Source: UBA11872 sp965198285 | Lineage (GTDB): Bacteria; Chloroflexota; UBA11872 | DNA: 64,000 nt | Reading direction: 5' to 3' | NCBI GenBank assembly: GCA_965198285.1 | Contig: OZ240251.1 | Coordinates: forward strand, 992,001 to 1,056,000 | In this document: piece by piece, positions 50,789 through 58,524 of the stretch | Position numbering within the stretch: position 1 is the stretch's first letter | Layout of the letters: each line of letters opens with the position of its first letter | Program-made: the position numbers and the translations under genes | The notes under the pieces: generated by a model | The model's input: the letters and a program-made list of their open reading frames with translations, nothing else | Told to the model about the DNA's origin: nothing | Databases searched by the model: none

Positions 50789-51138
50789 ATGCTCCCGCGA
50801 CTGCTGAGATTCGCCGTGCTGGCGGCACCGTTGCGTCGGGGCTGGTGCTGGTTGTGAAGCCGGAAAGCGTCAGCGGGTTTACGGGGCTGGCACCGGACGC
50901 GGCGCGCGGGGTCACGGCAGTCCGCGCAGCCATGGGCGGCCTCTTCATCGCGTTGGGTCTGACGCCGCTCTTCGAGGCCAATCTCGCGCTGCGCCAACGG
51001 CCCCTGAGCGGGCGGAACCTGAACCTGGCGCTGCTTCGATATCCGATTCTGACCGCGCGCGTGGCGAAGGCGATCTACTGGCAGGCGCTGCGACTGTGGT
51101 TCAAGCGCGTGCCGTCTGTGCCGCATCCCGGGCGCTGA
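50789..51138 (+). pseudogene. Small membrane protein (DUF4345-like), frameshifted near residue 13
   Basis: From ATG 50789 the frame reads MLPRLLRFAVLAA. It must then shift by one base near 50826 to continue as VASGLVLVVKPESVSGFTGL and VTAVRAAMGGLFIALGLTPLF, which resembles the DUF4345-type small membrane family. Uninterrupted translation from 50789 stops after about 22 codons. A single missing base in the GGCACCG region would repair it. Either the gene has decayed or the assembly has an indel; the downstream part is otherwise well preserved up to the stop at 51138. Confidence 0.55.
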
Positions 51139-51211
51139 CGAGCGCCGAGTTGGCGGGCTGGCCCGTATGCTGGCGCGCCGCTCCCAGCCCGCACCGGGTG
51201 ACGATCCCGCT

Positions 51212-52645
51212 ATGACGAACCGCTATGAACCGAATTGGCGCTCCCTGCGCGAGCACCGCACGCCGCGCTGGTTCAGCGACGCCAAGTTCGGCATCTACAC
51301 CCACTGGGGCATCTACAGCGTGCCGGCGTTCGGCCCCAACGCCACCTGGTACCCCTACCGCATGTACCGCGAGGGCGAGCCGCACCACGCGCATCACCTC
51401 AAGACCTACGGCCATCCCTCCGAATTCGGCTACAAGGACTTCATTCCGGAGTTCAACGGCGCGAAGTTCGACGCCGACGAATGGGCCGATCTGTTCAGGC
51501 GAGCGGGGGCGCAGTTCGCCGGGCCTGTGGCGGAGCATCACGACGGCTTTGCGCTTTGGGACAGCGCGCACACCGAGTGGAACGCCGCGCGCATGGGGCC
51601 GCAGCGGGACGTGGTTGGCGAGTTGGCGGAGGCGGTCCGGCGCCACGAAATGCGCTTCATGGTGGCCATGCACCACGCGGAAAACTGGTGGTTCTTCCCG
51701 CACTGGCGGACGGACTTCGACACCTCGGACCCGCGCTACGCCGGCCTCTACGGTCAGCCGCACAACCTGGACTTTCCGCTGCGCGACGTGGAGTGGGATG
51801 AGCAGGACAAGCCCAGCAAGGCGTTCCTGGATACCTGGAAGGCCAAGCTGGTGGAGGTGGTTGACAAGTATGAGCCGGACTACATCTGGTTCGACTTCGG
51901 CCTGAAGGCCGTGCACGAGCAGTACAAGCAGGACTTCCTGGCCTACTACTACAACAAGGAGGCGGAATGGGGCCGCGGCGTGGTGGTGACCTACAAGTGG
52001 GACAACCTGCCGCCGGGCGTGGGCGTGCTTGATATCGAGCTGGGCAAGATGCCCGATCAGGCCTACCACGAGTGGATTACCGACACGACCGTGGACGACG
52101 GCTCGGGCTGGGGCTACCTGCGCGAGACGGAGTACAAGTCGGCCACCGAACTGGTGCAGTACCTGGTGGACAACGTCAGCAAGAACGGGCTGATGCTGCT
52201 GAACGTTGGCCCTAAGCCCGACGGTACGATCCCCGACGAGGCGGTGACCGCGCTGGAAGGCATCGGCGACTGGCTGCGCGTGAACGGGGAAGCGATCTAC
52301 GAGTCAACGCCCTGGTGGACCTACGGCGAAGGCCCCACCCAGATGAAGGCCTCCGGCGCGTTCAGCGATACCAAGGAAAAGCTGGCCTACCAAGGCAGCG
52401 ACATTCGGTTCACGGTGAAGGGGAATGTGCTCTATGCGATCTGCCTGGACTGGCCGGAGCCGACCTTCACGATCAAGTCACTCAAGACGCTGTATCCGAA
52501 CGAGATTCGGTCGGTGGAGCTGCTAGGGGCCGACGGCGAGTTGGCCTGGCGCTTGACGGGCCACGGGCTGGAGATCCAGCGGCCCGAGCGACGGCCGTGC
52601 GAGCACGCGTACGCGTTTAAGATCACGCGGAATACGACGATTTAG
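51212..52645 (+). CDS. Alpha-L-fucosidase (GH29)
   Basis: A 477-residue GH29 enzyme, ATG 51212 (MTNRYEPNWRSLREHRTPRW). Conserved stretches: WFSDAKFGIYTHWGIYSVPA, AGAQFAGPVAEHHDGFALWD and DYIWFDFG, whose Asp is the nucleophile position. The C-terminal part has NVSKNGLMLLNVGPKPDGTI, typical of the family, and ends in a beta domain. No signal peptide is seen, so substrates would be imported oligosaccharides. The gene is next to sugar importers and other glycosidases. Confidence 0.95.
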   Translation: MTNRYEPNWRSLREHRTPRWFSDAKFGIYTHWGIYSVPAFGPNATWYPYRMYREGEPHHAHHLKTYGHPSEFGYKDFIPEFNGAKFDADEWADLFRRAGAQFAGPVAEHHDGFALWDSAHTEWNAARMGPQRDVVGELAEAVRRHEMRFMVAMHHAENWWFFPHWRTDFDTSDPRYAGLYGQPHNLDFPLRDVEWDEQDKPSKAFLDTWKAKLVEVVDKYEPDYIWFDFGLKAVHEQYKQDFLAYYYNKEAEWGRGVVVTYKWDNLPPGVGVLDIELGKMPDQAYHEWITDTTVDDGSGWGYLRETEYKSATELVQYLVDNVSKNGLMLLNVGPKPDGTIPDEAVTALEGIGDWLRVNGEAIYESTPWWTYGEGPTQMKASGAFSDTKEKLAYQGSDIRFTVKGNVLYAICLDWPEPTFTIKSLKTLYPNEIRSVELLGADGELAWRLTGHGLEIQRPERRPCEHAYAFKITRNTTI

Positions 52646-52687
52646 GGGGCAGTGGCCAGTGGTTAGGGGCGGCCTTCGACTCCGTCG

Positions 52688-53659
52688 CTAGTCATGCCCC
52701 TGCAGCCAGCGCCAGGCCCAATGAACTTTTTCGTCGCGGTGGGTGGAGGTGCTGGAGTGGTCCAGGAACGGGTACATGTCGATGTGGCGGTGGTCGCAGG
52801 TGAGCCGGTTGAACGCCCCAAACACCGTGGACGGTGGGCAGATGTCGTCCCACAGCCCCACGCTCACCAGCGTCGGGCAACTAATGCGCGGCGCCAAGTT
52901 CACTACGTCGAAGTAGCTCAGCGTGCGGAAGGTCTCGTCGTAGCGGTCGGGAAAGGCGCGGCAGTAGGCGGGAATCTCGCCGTAGATCGTCTTTACGAGG
53001 CCGGGTGGGCCGGCGATCTGCACCGCGCGCGGGAAGTCGCAGAGGTAGGGAACTTCCGGCATGGCCAGCGCGACGCTCGGTTCCAGCGCCGCCGTGGCCA
53101 GGGTGAGACCGCCGCCCTGGCTGATGCCGGTGCAGCCGACTCGGTCGGCGCGCACGCGGGGAAGTGACTGGACATAACGCACGGCCCGCACGCAGTCCAC
53201 GTAGACGCGACGGTAGTAGTAGGTGTCGGGCGACTGAATGCCCTGCGTCATCCAGCCCAGCGCGTGCCCGCGGGGATCGGCGTCCGGATCCGTGCTGAAT
53301 CCGGTTTGCCCGCGCACGTCGACCGCAAAGACCACGAATCCCTGTAGCGCCCAGGCCGCGGCGTCGAATACCGAGCCGCGGTTGCCCGTGTAGCCGTGAA
53401 AGATCACGAGGCCGGGGAGTTGGGCGTCGCCCTCGGGGATCAGGAGCGAGCCGGCCACGCGGCCCTGGCCGTAGCCGGCGATGGTGACCTCCTGGACGGT
53501 GAGGCCTTCGATCGGGTAGTCCACCGGTGTCGCCACGGCGTCGAACGGATGGTCTTGTTCGGCCAGGGTTTTGACCCAGAACTCGTCCAGGTCGTCGGGT
53601 GCGCTGGGCGGCGGGACGTAGACGCGCAGTTCCTCGAGCGGCCAGTCAATACTTGGCAT
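52688..53659 (-). CDS. CE7-family acetylesterase (acetyl xylan esterase/cephalosporin-C deacetylase-like)
   Basis: A 323-residue alpha/beta hydrolase. It starts DWPLEELRVYVPP, the CE7 lid, and has LPGLVIFHGYTGNRG, the RGQ motif in VDVRGQTGFSTDP and the nucleophile GCTGISQGGGLTLA. The acid is in VGLWDDICPP. The final HE motif of CE7 is not exact; the C-terminus has LDHSSTSTHRDEKVHW, so the catalytic His is one of these. It removes acetyl groups from xylo- or other oligosaccharides in the cytoplasm. It is convergent with the fucosidase, fitting glycan breakdown. Confidence 0.9.
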   Translation of the reverse strand: MPSIDWPLEELRVYVPPPSAPDDLDEFWVKTLAEQDHPFDAVATPVDYPIEGLTVQEVTIAGYGQGRVAGSLLIPEGDAQLPGLVIFHGYTGNRGSVFDAAAWALQGFVVFAVDVRGQTGFSTDPDADPRGHALGWMTQGIQSPDTYYYRRVYVDCVRAVRYVQSLPRVRADRVGCTGISQGGGLTLATAALEPSVALAMPEVPYLCDFPRAVQIAGPPGLVKTIYGEIPAYCRAFPDRYDETFRTLSYFDVVNLAPRISCPTLVSVGLWDDICPPSTVFGAFNRLTCDHRHIDMYPFLDHSSTSTHRDEKVHWAWRWLQGHD

Positions 53660-53699
53660 CAGACTTCACCGTGACCTTTCAACTCCTGGCGAACCACGA

Positions 53700-54143
53700 C
53701 TACCCGTGTGCGGCTTCATGCTGGGCGATCAGTTGATCCGGGGTGACGCGGGCGATGACCTCGCCGATCAGGTCCAACGCCGCAGCCTCGGCTCTGGGAA
53801 AGTGGACGCACGACTTTCCCATGTTGAGCCGCTTGCCGGTCTGCTTGTAGGCCTCCACAAACCACTCGGTCAGCTCGGGGTCGGCGTAGAGGCCGTGCAG
53901 GTAGACCGAGATGTGGCGCTTCTGGGCCGCCAGCGCGGCCACGCCCAGCGCCTGCTTGTTATAGGTGTTCGGGAACCGTTCCAGCGGGATCGCATAGCCG
54001 ATCATGCCGTACTGCATGCATTCCTCGAAACCGTCCGGCAGGTTGGCCAGAATGACCTCGCGCACCTGCTGGATGTCCGCCCGCCGATCCTCGGGGAGGT
54101 CGGCCAGGTACTCCGCGACGGTGGCTGCTTTGCTGGAGACCAT
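53700..54143 (-). CDS. DUF1801 domain protein
   Basis: A 147-residue cytoplasmic protein. The pattern VAEYLADLPEDRRADIQQV, NLPDGFEECMQYGMIGYAIP, KRHISVYLHGLYADPEL and MGKSCVHFPRAEAAALDLIG is the DUF1801 (YdhG-like) family. Members bind metal or small ligands or act with iron; function is not established. The gene stands alone between the esterase and the FtsK-like gene. Bases 54144-54291 contain no gene. Confidence 0.88.
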   Translation of the reverse strand: MVSSKAATVAEYLADLPEDRRADIQQVREVILANLPDGFEECMQYGMIGYAIPLERFPNTYNKQALGVAALAAQKRHISVYLHGLYADPELTEWFVEAYKQTGKRLNMGKSCVHFPRAEAAALDLIGEVIARVTPDQLIAQHEAAHG

Positions 54144-54291
54144 CTGTCATCGTCCTCCGGTCATTTGGTTCATCAGCTGCCCATGAATGCACGCCAAGCG
54201 CCTAACCAAGGTCGTCGGAGGTTTGGGGGCGGGGACAGCGGTGTCGTTGTGAGGCCTCAGCGAGCATAAACCCACCAGCATCGCCGGTGGA

Positions 54292-56832
54292 CTATGGCGA
54301 CGCCAGCGCCCAGGCAAATGCGGCCTCAACTTCGTGGCGGTGGTCCTTCCTGCAGGCCTGCTCTGCCTGATCGCCAAACACGCGTTCATAGATGCCAACG
54401 CCGCCTCGGTTGCCGAGGTAACTCTCAACGATGTCGTTTAAGTCCACGCAAGTCGTTGGCCACTGGGTAACTGCTGACGCCGATGATTCCGCCGCACCGG
54501 CGGCGAGAGCCCATCCAAAGGCTGCGCGGGCATCGTCGCGGTGATCCTCGCGACAGGCCTGCTCCGCCTGGTCGCCGTACACGCGCTGGTAGATGCCCGC
54601 GTTGCTGCGGTTGCCAAGATGCGTTTCGAGCATGTCGTTAAGCCGGGTGCAGGTTGTCGGCCATTGCACTGGCCGGAATGCCTCCCCGGCACCGGGGGCG
54701 TCGAGACGCGCATCGTCAGAGACTCGCTGCCAAGCCTCAAACTCGGCCGGCGCCTCGGCTTCCAGAGCGGCCTGCGCGACAATCCGGGCATCGCCCTCGG
54801 CGCGCAGCCAGGCCGCATAGTGATGGGGCGCGGCTTCCACGATATCCGCCAGGGCCAGATTTCCCGCGTTGTCGCTATCGAGGCGCAACAGCGCCGCAAG
54901 TTCAGTGGGAAATGTCTGCACCAAGGTAGCCAGCGCGAGGCGCACGTCTTCGCCCTCCGCGCGCACCCAAGCCGAATACTCAACCGGCGCCGCCTCAAGG
55001 AGCGTAGCCAGGGTCTGGCGCGGCGCATCGCCTGCGGCACGCAGCATTTCCAGGACTTCCGCAGGCGCGGCCTCGTAGAGGTCCAGGAGGGCGCGGCGCT
55101 TAGCAGCGTCGTCTGCGTTCGACCAGGCTGCAAATTCGGTTGGGGCAGCCGCTTCCAGGTTTTCAAGGGCCGCCGATAAAGGTGCACTTCCGGCATCGGT
55201 CTCGGACGTGGAAGAAACGGTAGTTGCAGGTTCGGCCGCGTGAGTTGGCGTGACGGCGACGGTGGTAGTTGGCGTCGGGCGGCGCGGAATGGGCGTCGCC
55301 GGCGACGCCACGACCCGCGGCACTGGTGACGCCTGCCGTACGGGCAAAGGTCGAGAAGCCGGCGACGACTGCGCAGGTCTCTCGGCTTCGGCCGAGAATC
55401 CACTGGTGATCGAGGCAATGCAAGTGCCAACTGAACTAAGGGCCCAAACTGCCAATAGAACCACGATGGCAAGGCCAATGGTCGCAAATATCAGGCGCCA
55501 GATCCGATATGGGTCTATCGAAATCTCTTGGTACTTCTGACTCCGTCGCCGAACCGGCAGCGTGGACCTTGCCGCCGGGACAATTTCAGCTCTTGTCGTT
55601 TGCTTGGTGCTCCTCACCTTGAGACCTTGGCTAGACTTTCGATCTAAGTCTCTGTCCAAATCACTATCGAATTCATCGTCCAATTCGTCCTTATACGATA
55701 CAGATTCTCCAAAGTCGATTGAGTTGCGATACTCTTCGATCTCAGACTCGATATACAACCCAGAATATTGGTCCATAATTCTCGAAAGTACTCTTGCCAA
55801 TCTACTCTCAGTCGTGAGTGCGCCCTGGATACGCTCGGGCCGAGGCGCCTCAGGCGACGAGAACAGCATGTCGCCGCGTCCGGTGAGCTGCTCGGCCCCG
55901 GCTTGATCCAGGATGACTCGGGAGTCAACCCGCGTGCTCACCATGAACGATATTCGCGTGGGAAAGTTTGCTTTGATTCGCCCAGTGATGACATCAGATG
56001 ACGGTCGCTGGGTGGCAACAATCAGGTGAATCCCGGCTGCCCGTGCTTTCTGCGCTAGGCCGATTAGTGGATCCTCGACCTTTTTTTCGCTAGACGCTAT
56101 GAGGTCAGCAAGCTCGTCAATCACTATAACGATATATGGCATATGTGCGGCCCTGGCGTTGTACTCCGAGATATTCCGTACGCCATTCATGCGAAATGTC
56201 TGGTATCTCTCTTCCATGACCTTCTCAAGCGTCTCCAAGACCTCTGTCGCTTCAGAAGCGTCAATGACCGGCGGTATGTCTAGGTGAGGTACGTCTTCGA
56301 AGGCGACTAACTCGACAGTCTTGGGGTCAATCAGTATCAGCCGTAGTTCGTATGGATCGTAATCCGACAGGAGTCCCGCGATGATTGTCGTGATACAGAC
56401 TGACTTACCTGAACCAGTCGTACCTGCAATAAGCAGGTGAGGCATACTCGTCAGGTCAGCGACGCGAACCTCACCTGCGGTGTTCTTTCCCAGGGCGACT
56501 TTGATCGTGTCTTTGGACGTAATCCATTCTTGGCTATTCAGTATCTGTCCGAGAGTTACGGGATCTGGATTCGGATTGGATACTTCAAGAGAGATGAAGG
56601 GTTGTTCGGGGACGGGCTTCAGGAGTCGAAGGCTCTTCGCTGATAAGGCCACGGTTAAGTCGTCCAATACTTGCTCGATGCCACGGATTCGGACGTGACT
56701 CGCAGGCCTTAGGTAGTACTGGGTTACGGTTGGACCCCGAATGACCTTCTGGACTTTGGCAGGGACTCTCAGCGCCGATAGCGTGCTTTCAATCAGCCGT
56801 GCTGTTTTGGCTGCTTGGTCCTCGAAGTTCAT
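54292..56832 (-). CDS. FtsK/SpoIIIE-like ATPase fused to a C-terminal transmembrane helix and extracytoplasmic repeats
   Basis: An 846-residue protein with unusual order. Residues 30-130 resemble the FtsK alpha/beta region (VIRGPTVTQYYLRP). Walker A is GTTGSGKS at 137-144, with IDPK at 168-171 and Walker B IVIVIDELADL at 234-244. LIVATQRPSSDVITGRIKAN follows. The DNA-reading gamma domain is absent. After an acidic linker, one membrane helix (447-467, LIFATIGLAIVVLLAVW) leads to a Pro/Thr-rich stretch, about five helical units of the EAAPxEYxAWxRAEGD type, and two 52-residue repeats starting WPTTC. FtsK proteins normally have their membrane part at the N-terminus. The ATPase coding half is AT-richer than its surroundings. 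Confidence 0.85.
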   Translation of the reverse strand: MNFEDQAAKTARLIESTLSALRVPAKVQKVIRGPTVTQYYLRPASHVRIRGIEQVLDDLTVALSAKSLRLLKPVPEQPFISLEVSNPNPDPVTLGQILNSQEWITSKDTIKVALGKNTAGEVRVADLTSMPHLLIAGTTGSGKSVCITTIIAGLLSDYDPYELRLILIDPKTVELVAFEDVPHLDIPPVIDASEATEVLETLEKVMEERYQTFRMNGVRNISEYNARAAHMPYIVIVIDELADLIASSEKKVEDPLIGLAQKARAAGIHLIVATQRPSSDVITGRIKANFPTRISFMVSTRVDSRVILDQAGAEQLTGRGDMLFSSPEAPRPERIQGALTTESRLARVLSRIMDQYSGLYIESEIEEYRNSIDFGESVSYKDELDDEFDSDLDRDLDRKSSQGLKVRSTKQTTRAEIVPAARSTLPVRRRSQKYQEISIDPYRIWRLIFATIGLAIVVLLAVWALSSVGTCIASITSGFSAEAERPAQSSPASRPLPVRQASPVPRVVASPATPIPRRPTPTTTVAVTPTHAAEPATTVSSTSETDAGSAPLSAALENLEAAAPTEFAAWSNADDAAKRRALLDLYEAAPAEVLEMLRAAGDAPRQTLATLLEAAPVEYSAWVRAEGEDVRLALATLVQTFPTELAALLRLDSDNAGNLALADIVEAAPHHYAAWLRAEGDARIVAQAALEAEAPAEFEAWQRVSDDARLDAPGAGEAFRPVQWPTTCTRLNDMLETHLGNRSNAGIYQRVYGDQAEQACREDHRDDARAAFGWALAAGAAESSASAVTQWPTTCVDLNDIVESYLGNRGGVGIYERVFGDQAEQACRKDHRHEVEAAFAWALASP

Positions 56833-56850
56833 TCGTGCGCGTCCGCGAGA

Positions 56851-57612
56851 TCAGAGGCCGATGGCCATGCGGGTGGTGAGGGCGCCGTCGACGTAGAGGG
56901 TCGTTCCGTTGACGTAGGAGGCCTCGTCGGAGGCGAGGTAGACGACAGCGGCGGCGATTTCCGATGGCTGGCCGACGCGACCGGCCGGGATGGTGGTGCC
57001 GATGGAGGAGGCGTCCATATTCTGGTCGGCATAGCGGCCGACCTGGATGGCGCCGGGCGCGATGACGTTGCAGGTGACGCCGTGCGGGGCCAAAGCCAGC
57101 GCCAGGGCGCGAGTGAAGCCGTTGATGCCGCCCTTGGTGGAGGCGTAGACGACGTTATGGACGATGTGTACGTATCCATGGACCGAGCTGATGTTGATGA
57201 TGCGGCCGGACCCGCGCTCGACCATGTGGCGGGCGGCTTCCTGGCTGCCGGTGATCATGGCGATCAGGTTGATGTTGAAGATATCCAGCCAGTTCTGGGT
57301 GTTGCCGTCGAGGAAATCCTCGCTGAGGGTCCAGCCGGCGTTGTTGACGAGGATGTCCAGTTGGCCGTAGCGCTCGATCGCGCCGGTTACCACGCCACGG
57401 GCGGTGTCGGGGTCGCGGAAGTCGGCCTGCATGATTTCGATTTCGGCGCCGTCGGCCCGCAGCTCGTCGCGCAGCTCCTCGGCTCCGCCAAAGCTGTTTG
57501 AGGCCGACACCATCAGCCGGCAACCCTCCGCCGCCAGTCGCCGCGCGATGCCCATGCCGATACCGGTGCCGCCGCCGGTGACGACGGCAACACGTCCTTG
57601 CAGGTCTGCCAT
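56851..57612 (-). CDS. Short-chain dehydrogenase/reductase
   Basis: A 253-residue classical SDR, ATG 57612 (MADLQGRVAVVTGGGTGIGM). The cofactor motif TGGGTGIG, the NNAG motif in ILVNNAGWTL, the catalytic Ser in NISSVHG and YASTKGG carry the Ser-Tyr-Lys triad; PGAIQVGRYADQN follows. The acidic residue after the second strand is replaced (SASNS), which favours NADP(H). Substrate is unknown. Many such SDRs in these genomes oxidise sugars or polyols. Confidence 0.93.
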   Translation of the reverse strand: MADLQGRVAVVTGGGTGIGMGIARRLAAEGCRLMVSASNSFGGAEELRDELRADGAEIEIMQADFRDPDTARGVVTGAIERYGQLDILVNNAGWTLSEDFLDGNTQNWLDIFNINLIAMITGSQEAARHMVERGSGRIINISSVHGYVHIVHNVVYASTKGGINGFTRALALALAPHGVTCNVIAPGAIQVGRYADQNMDASSIGTTIPAGRVGQPSEIAAAVVYLASDEASYVNGTTLYVDGALTTRMAIGL

Positions 57613-57762
57613 GGTTCTGCTCGCTTGAACTGCCGCTGGTGATTGCGCGCATTCTGGCATTGAGGCGGCGAGTGCGATTGGTTCGTGGGAGTCTGTGACA
57701 AGCTTCCGGTAGTGACGTGGCGACCGAGGCCGATGCCGCGTGGCCTGGAGACGGGGTGCTGG

Positions 57763-58524
57763 ATGATCCGAGCGGGTGCCTTGCTTCTCCGGTGCGCGTG
57801 TCTATTTTTGGCGCTGCTACTGGTGACTTGTGGGGAATCGGCCAGCAGGACGCCAGTTGCCGATGGCCGTGACGCAGGTGTCTATGCGGAACGGCGTTCG
57901 AAGCTCATGTCTGAAATCCGGGCGTCGGATCGCGAGATTTCGGAGCCGGTGCTGGCGGCGGTTGAAAGAGTCGACCGGCACCGGTTCGTGCGGCCGGAGA
58001 ACGTGAGCGAGGCCTACGAGAACCGGCCGTTGCCGATTGGTGAGGGGCAGACCATCTCGCAGCCGCTGATCGTGGCGATGATGACGGAGGCGCTGGGGAT
58101 CTCACCCGGTGATCGGGTGCTGGAAGTAGGAACGGGATCTGGGTACCAGGCGGCGGTGCTGGCGGAGATGGGCGCAACGGTCTATAGCGTGGAGATCATT
58201 CCGCCGCTGGCTGAGTGGGCTGAGGGGAATCTGCGCGGGGCGGGTTACGACGAGATCAAGCAGCGGACGGACGACGGGTATTTCGGTTGGGAGGACGAGG
58301 CGCCGTTTGACGGCATCCTCGTGACGGCGGCGCCCGATCACGTGCCGCAGCCGCTGATCCGTCAACTCAAGGTGGGTGGGCGGATGATCGTGCCGGTGGG
58401 TCCGCCCGGCTTCTATCAGACGCTCTGGCAGATCGAGCGTGCGGAGGAGGGCGTGGTGGCGACGAACCTGGGGCTGGTTCGGTTCGTACCGCTTACCGGG
58501 GAGATGTCGGCCGAGGATCCCTAG
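57763..58524 (+). CDS. Protein-L-isoaspartate O-methyltransferase with lipoprotein-type signal
   Basis: A 253-residue PCMT. ATG 57763 gives MIRAGALLLRC, a hydrophobic stretch LFLALLLVTC and a candidate lipobox LVTC at residue 23; an ATG at 57733 is also possible. The methyltransferase domain has PIGEGQTISQPLIVAMMTEA, VLEVGTGSGYQAAVLAE and DGILVTAAPDHVP. A signal on PCMT is uncommon since S-adenosylmethionine is cytoplasmic. The tail ends convergent with the membrane protein gene, overlapping it by 32 nt. A close relative without signal is at 63704. Confidence 0.85.
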   Translation: MIRAGALLLRCACLFLALLLVTCGESASRTPVADGRDAGVYAERRSKLMSEIRASDREISEPVLAAVERVDRHRFVRPENVSEAYENRPLPIGEGQTISQPLIVAMMTEALGISPGDRVLEVGTGSGYQAAVLAEMGATVYSVEIIPPLAEWAEGNLRGAGYDEIKQRTDDGYFGWEDEAPFDGILVTAAPDHVPQPLIRQLKVGGRMIVPVGPPGFYQTLWQIERAEEGVVATNLGLVRFVPLTGEMSAEDP

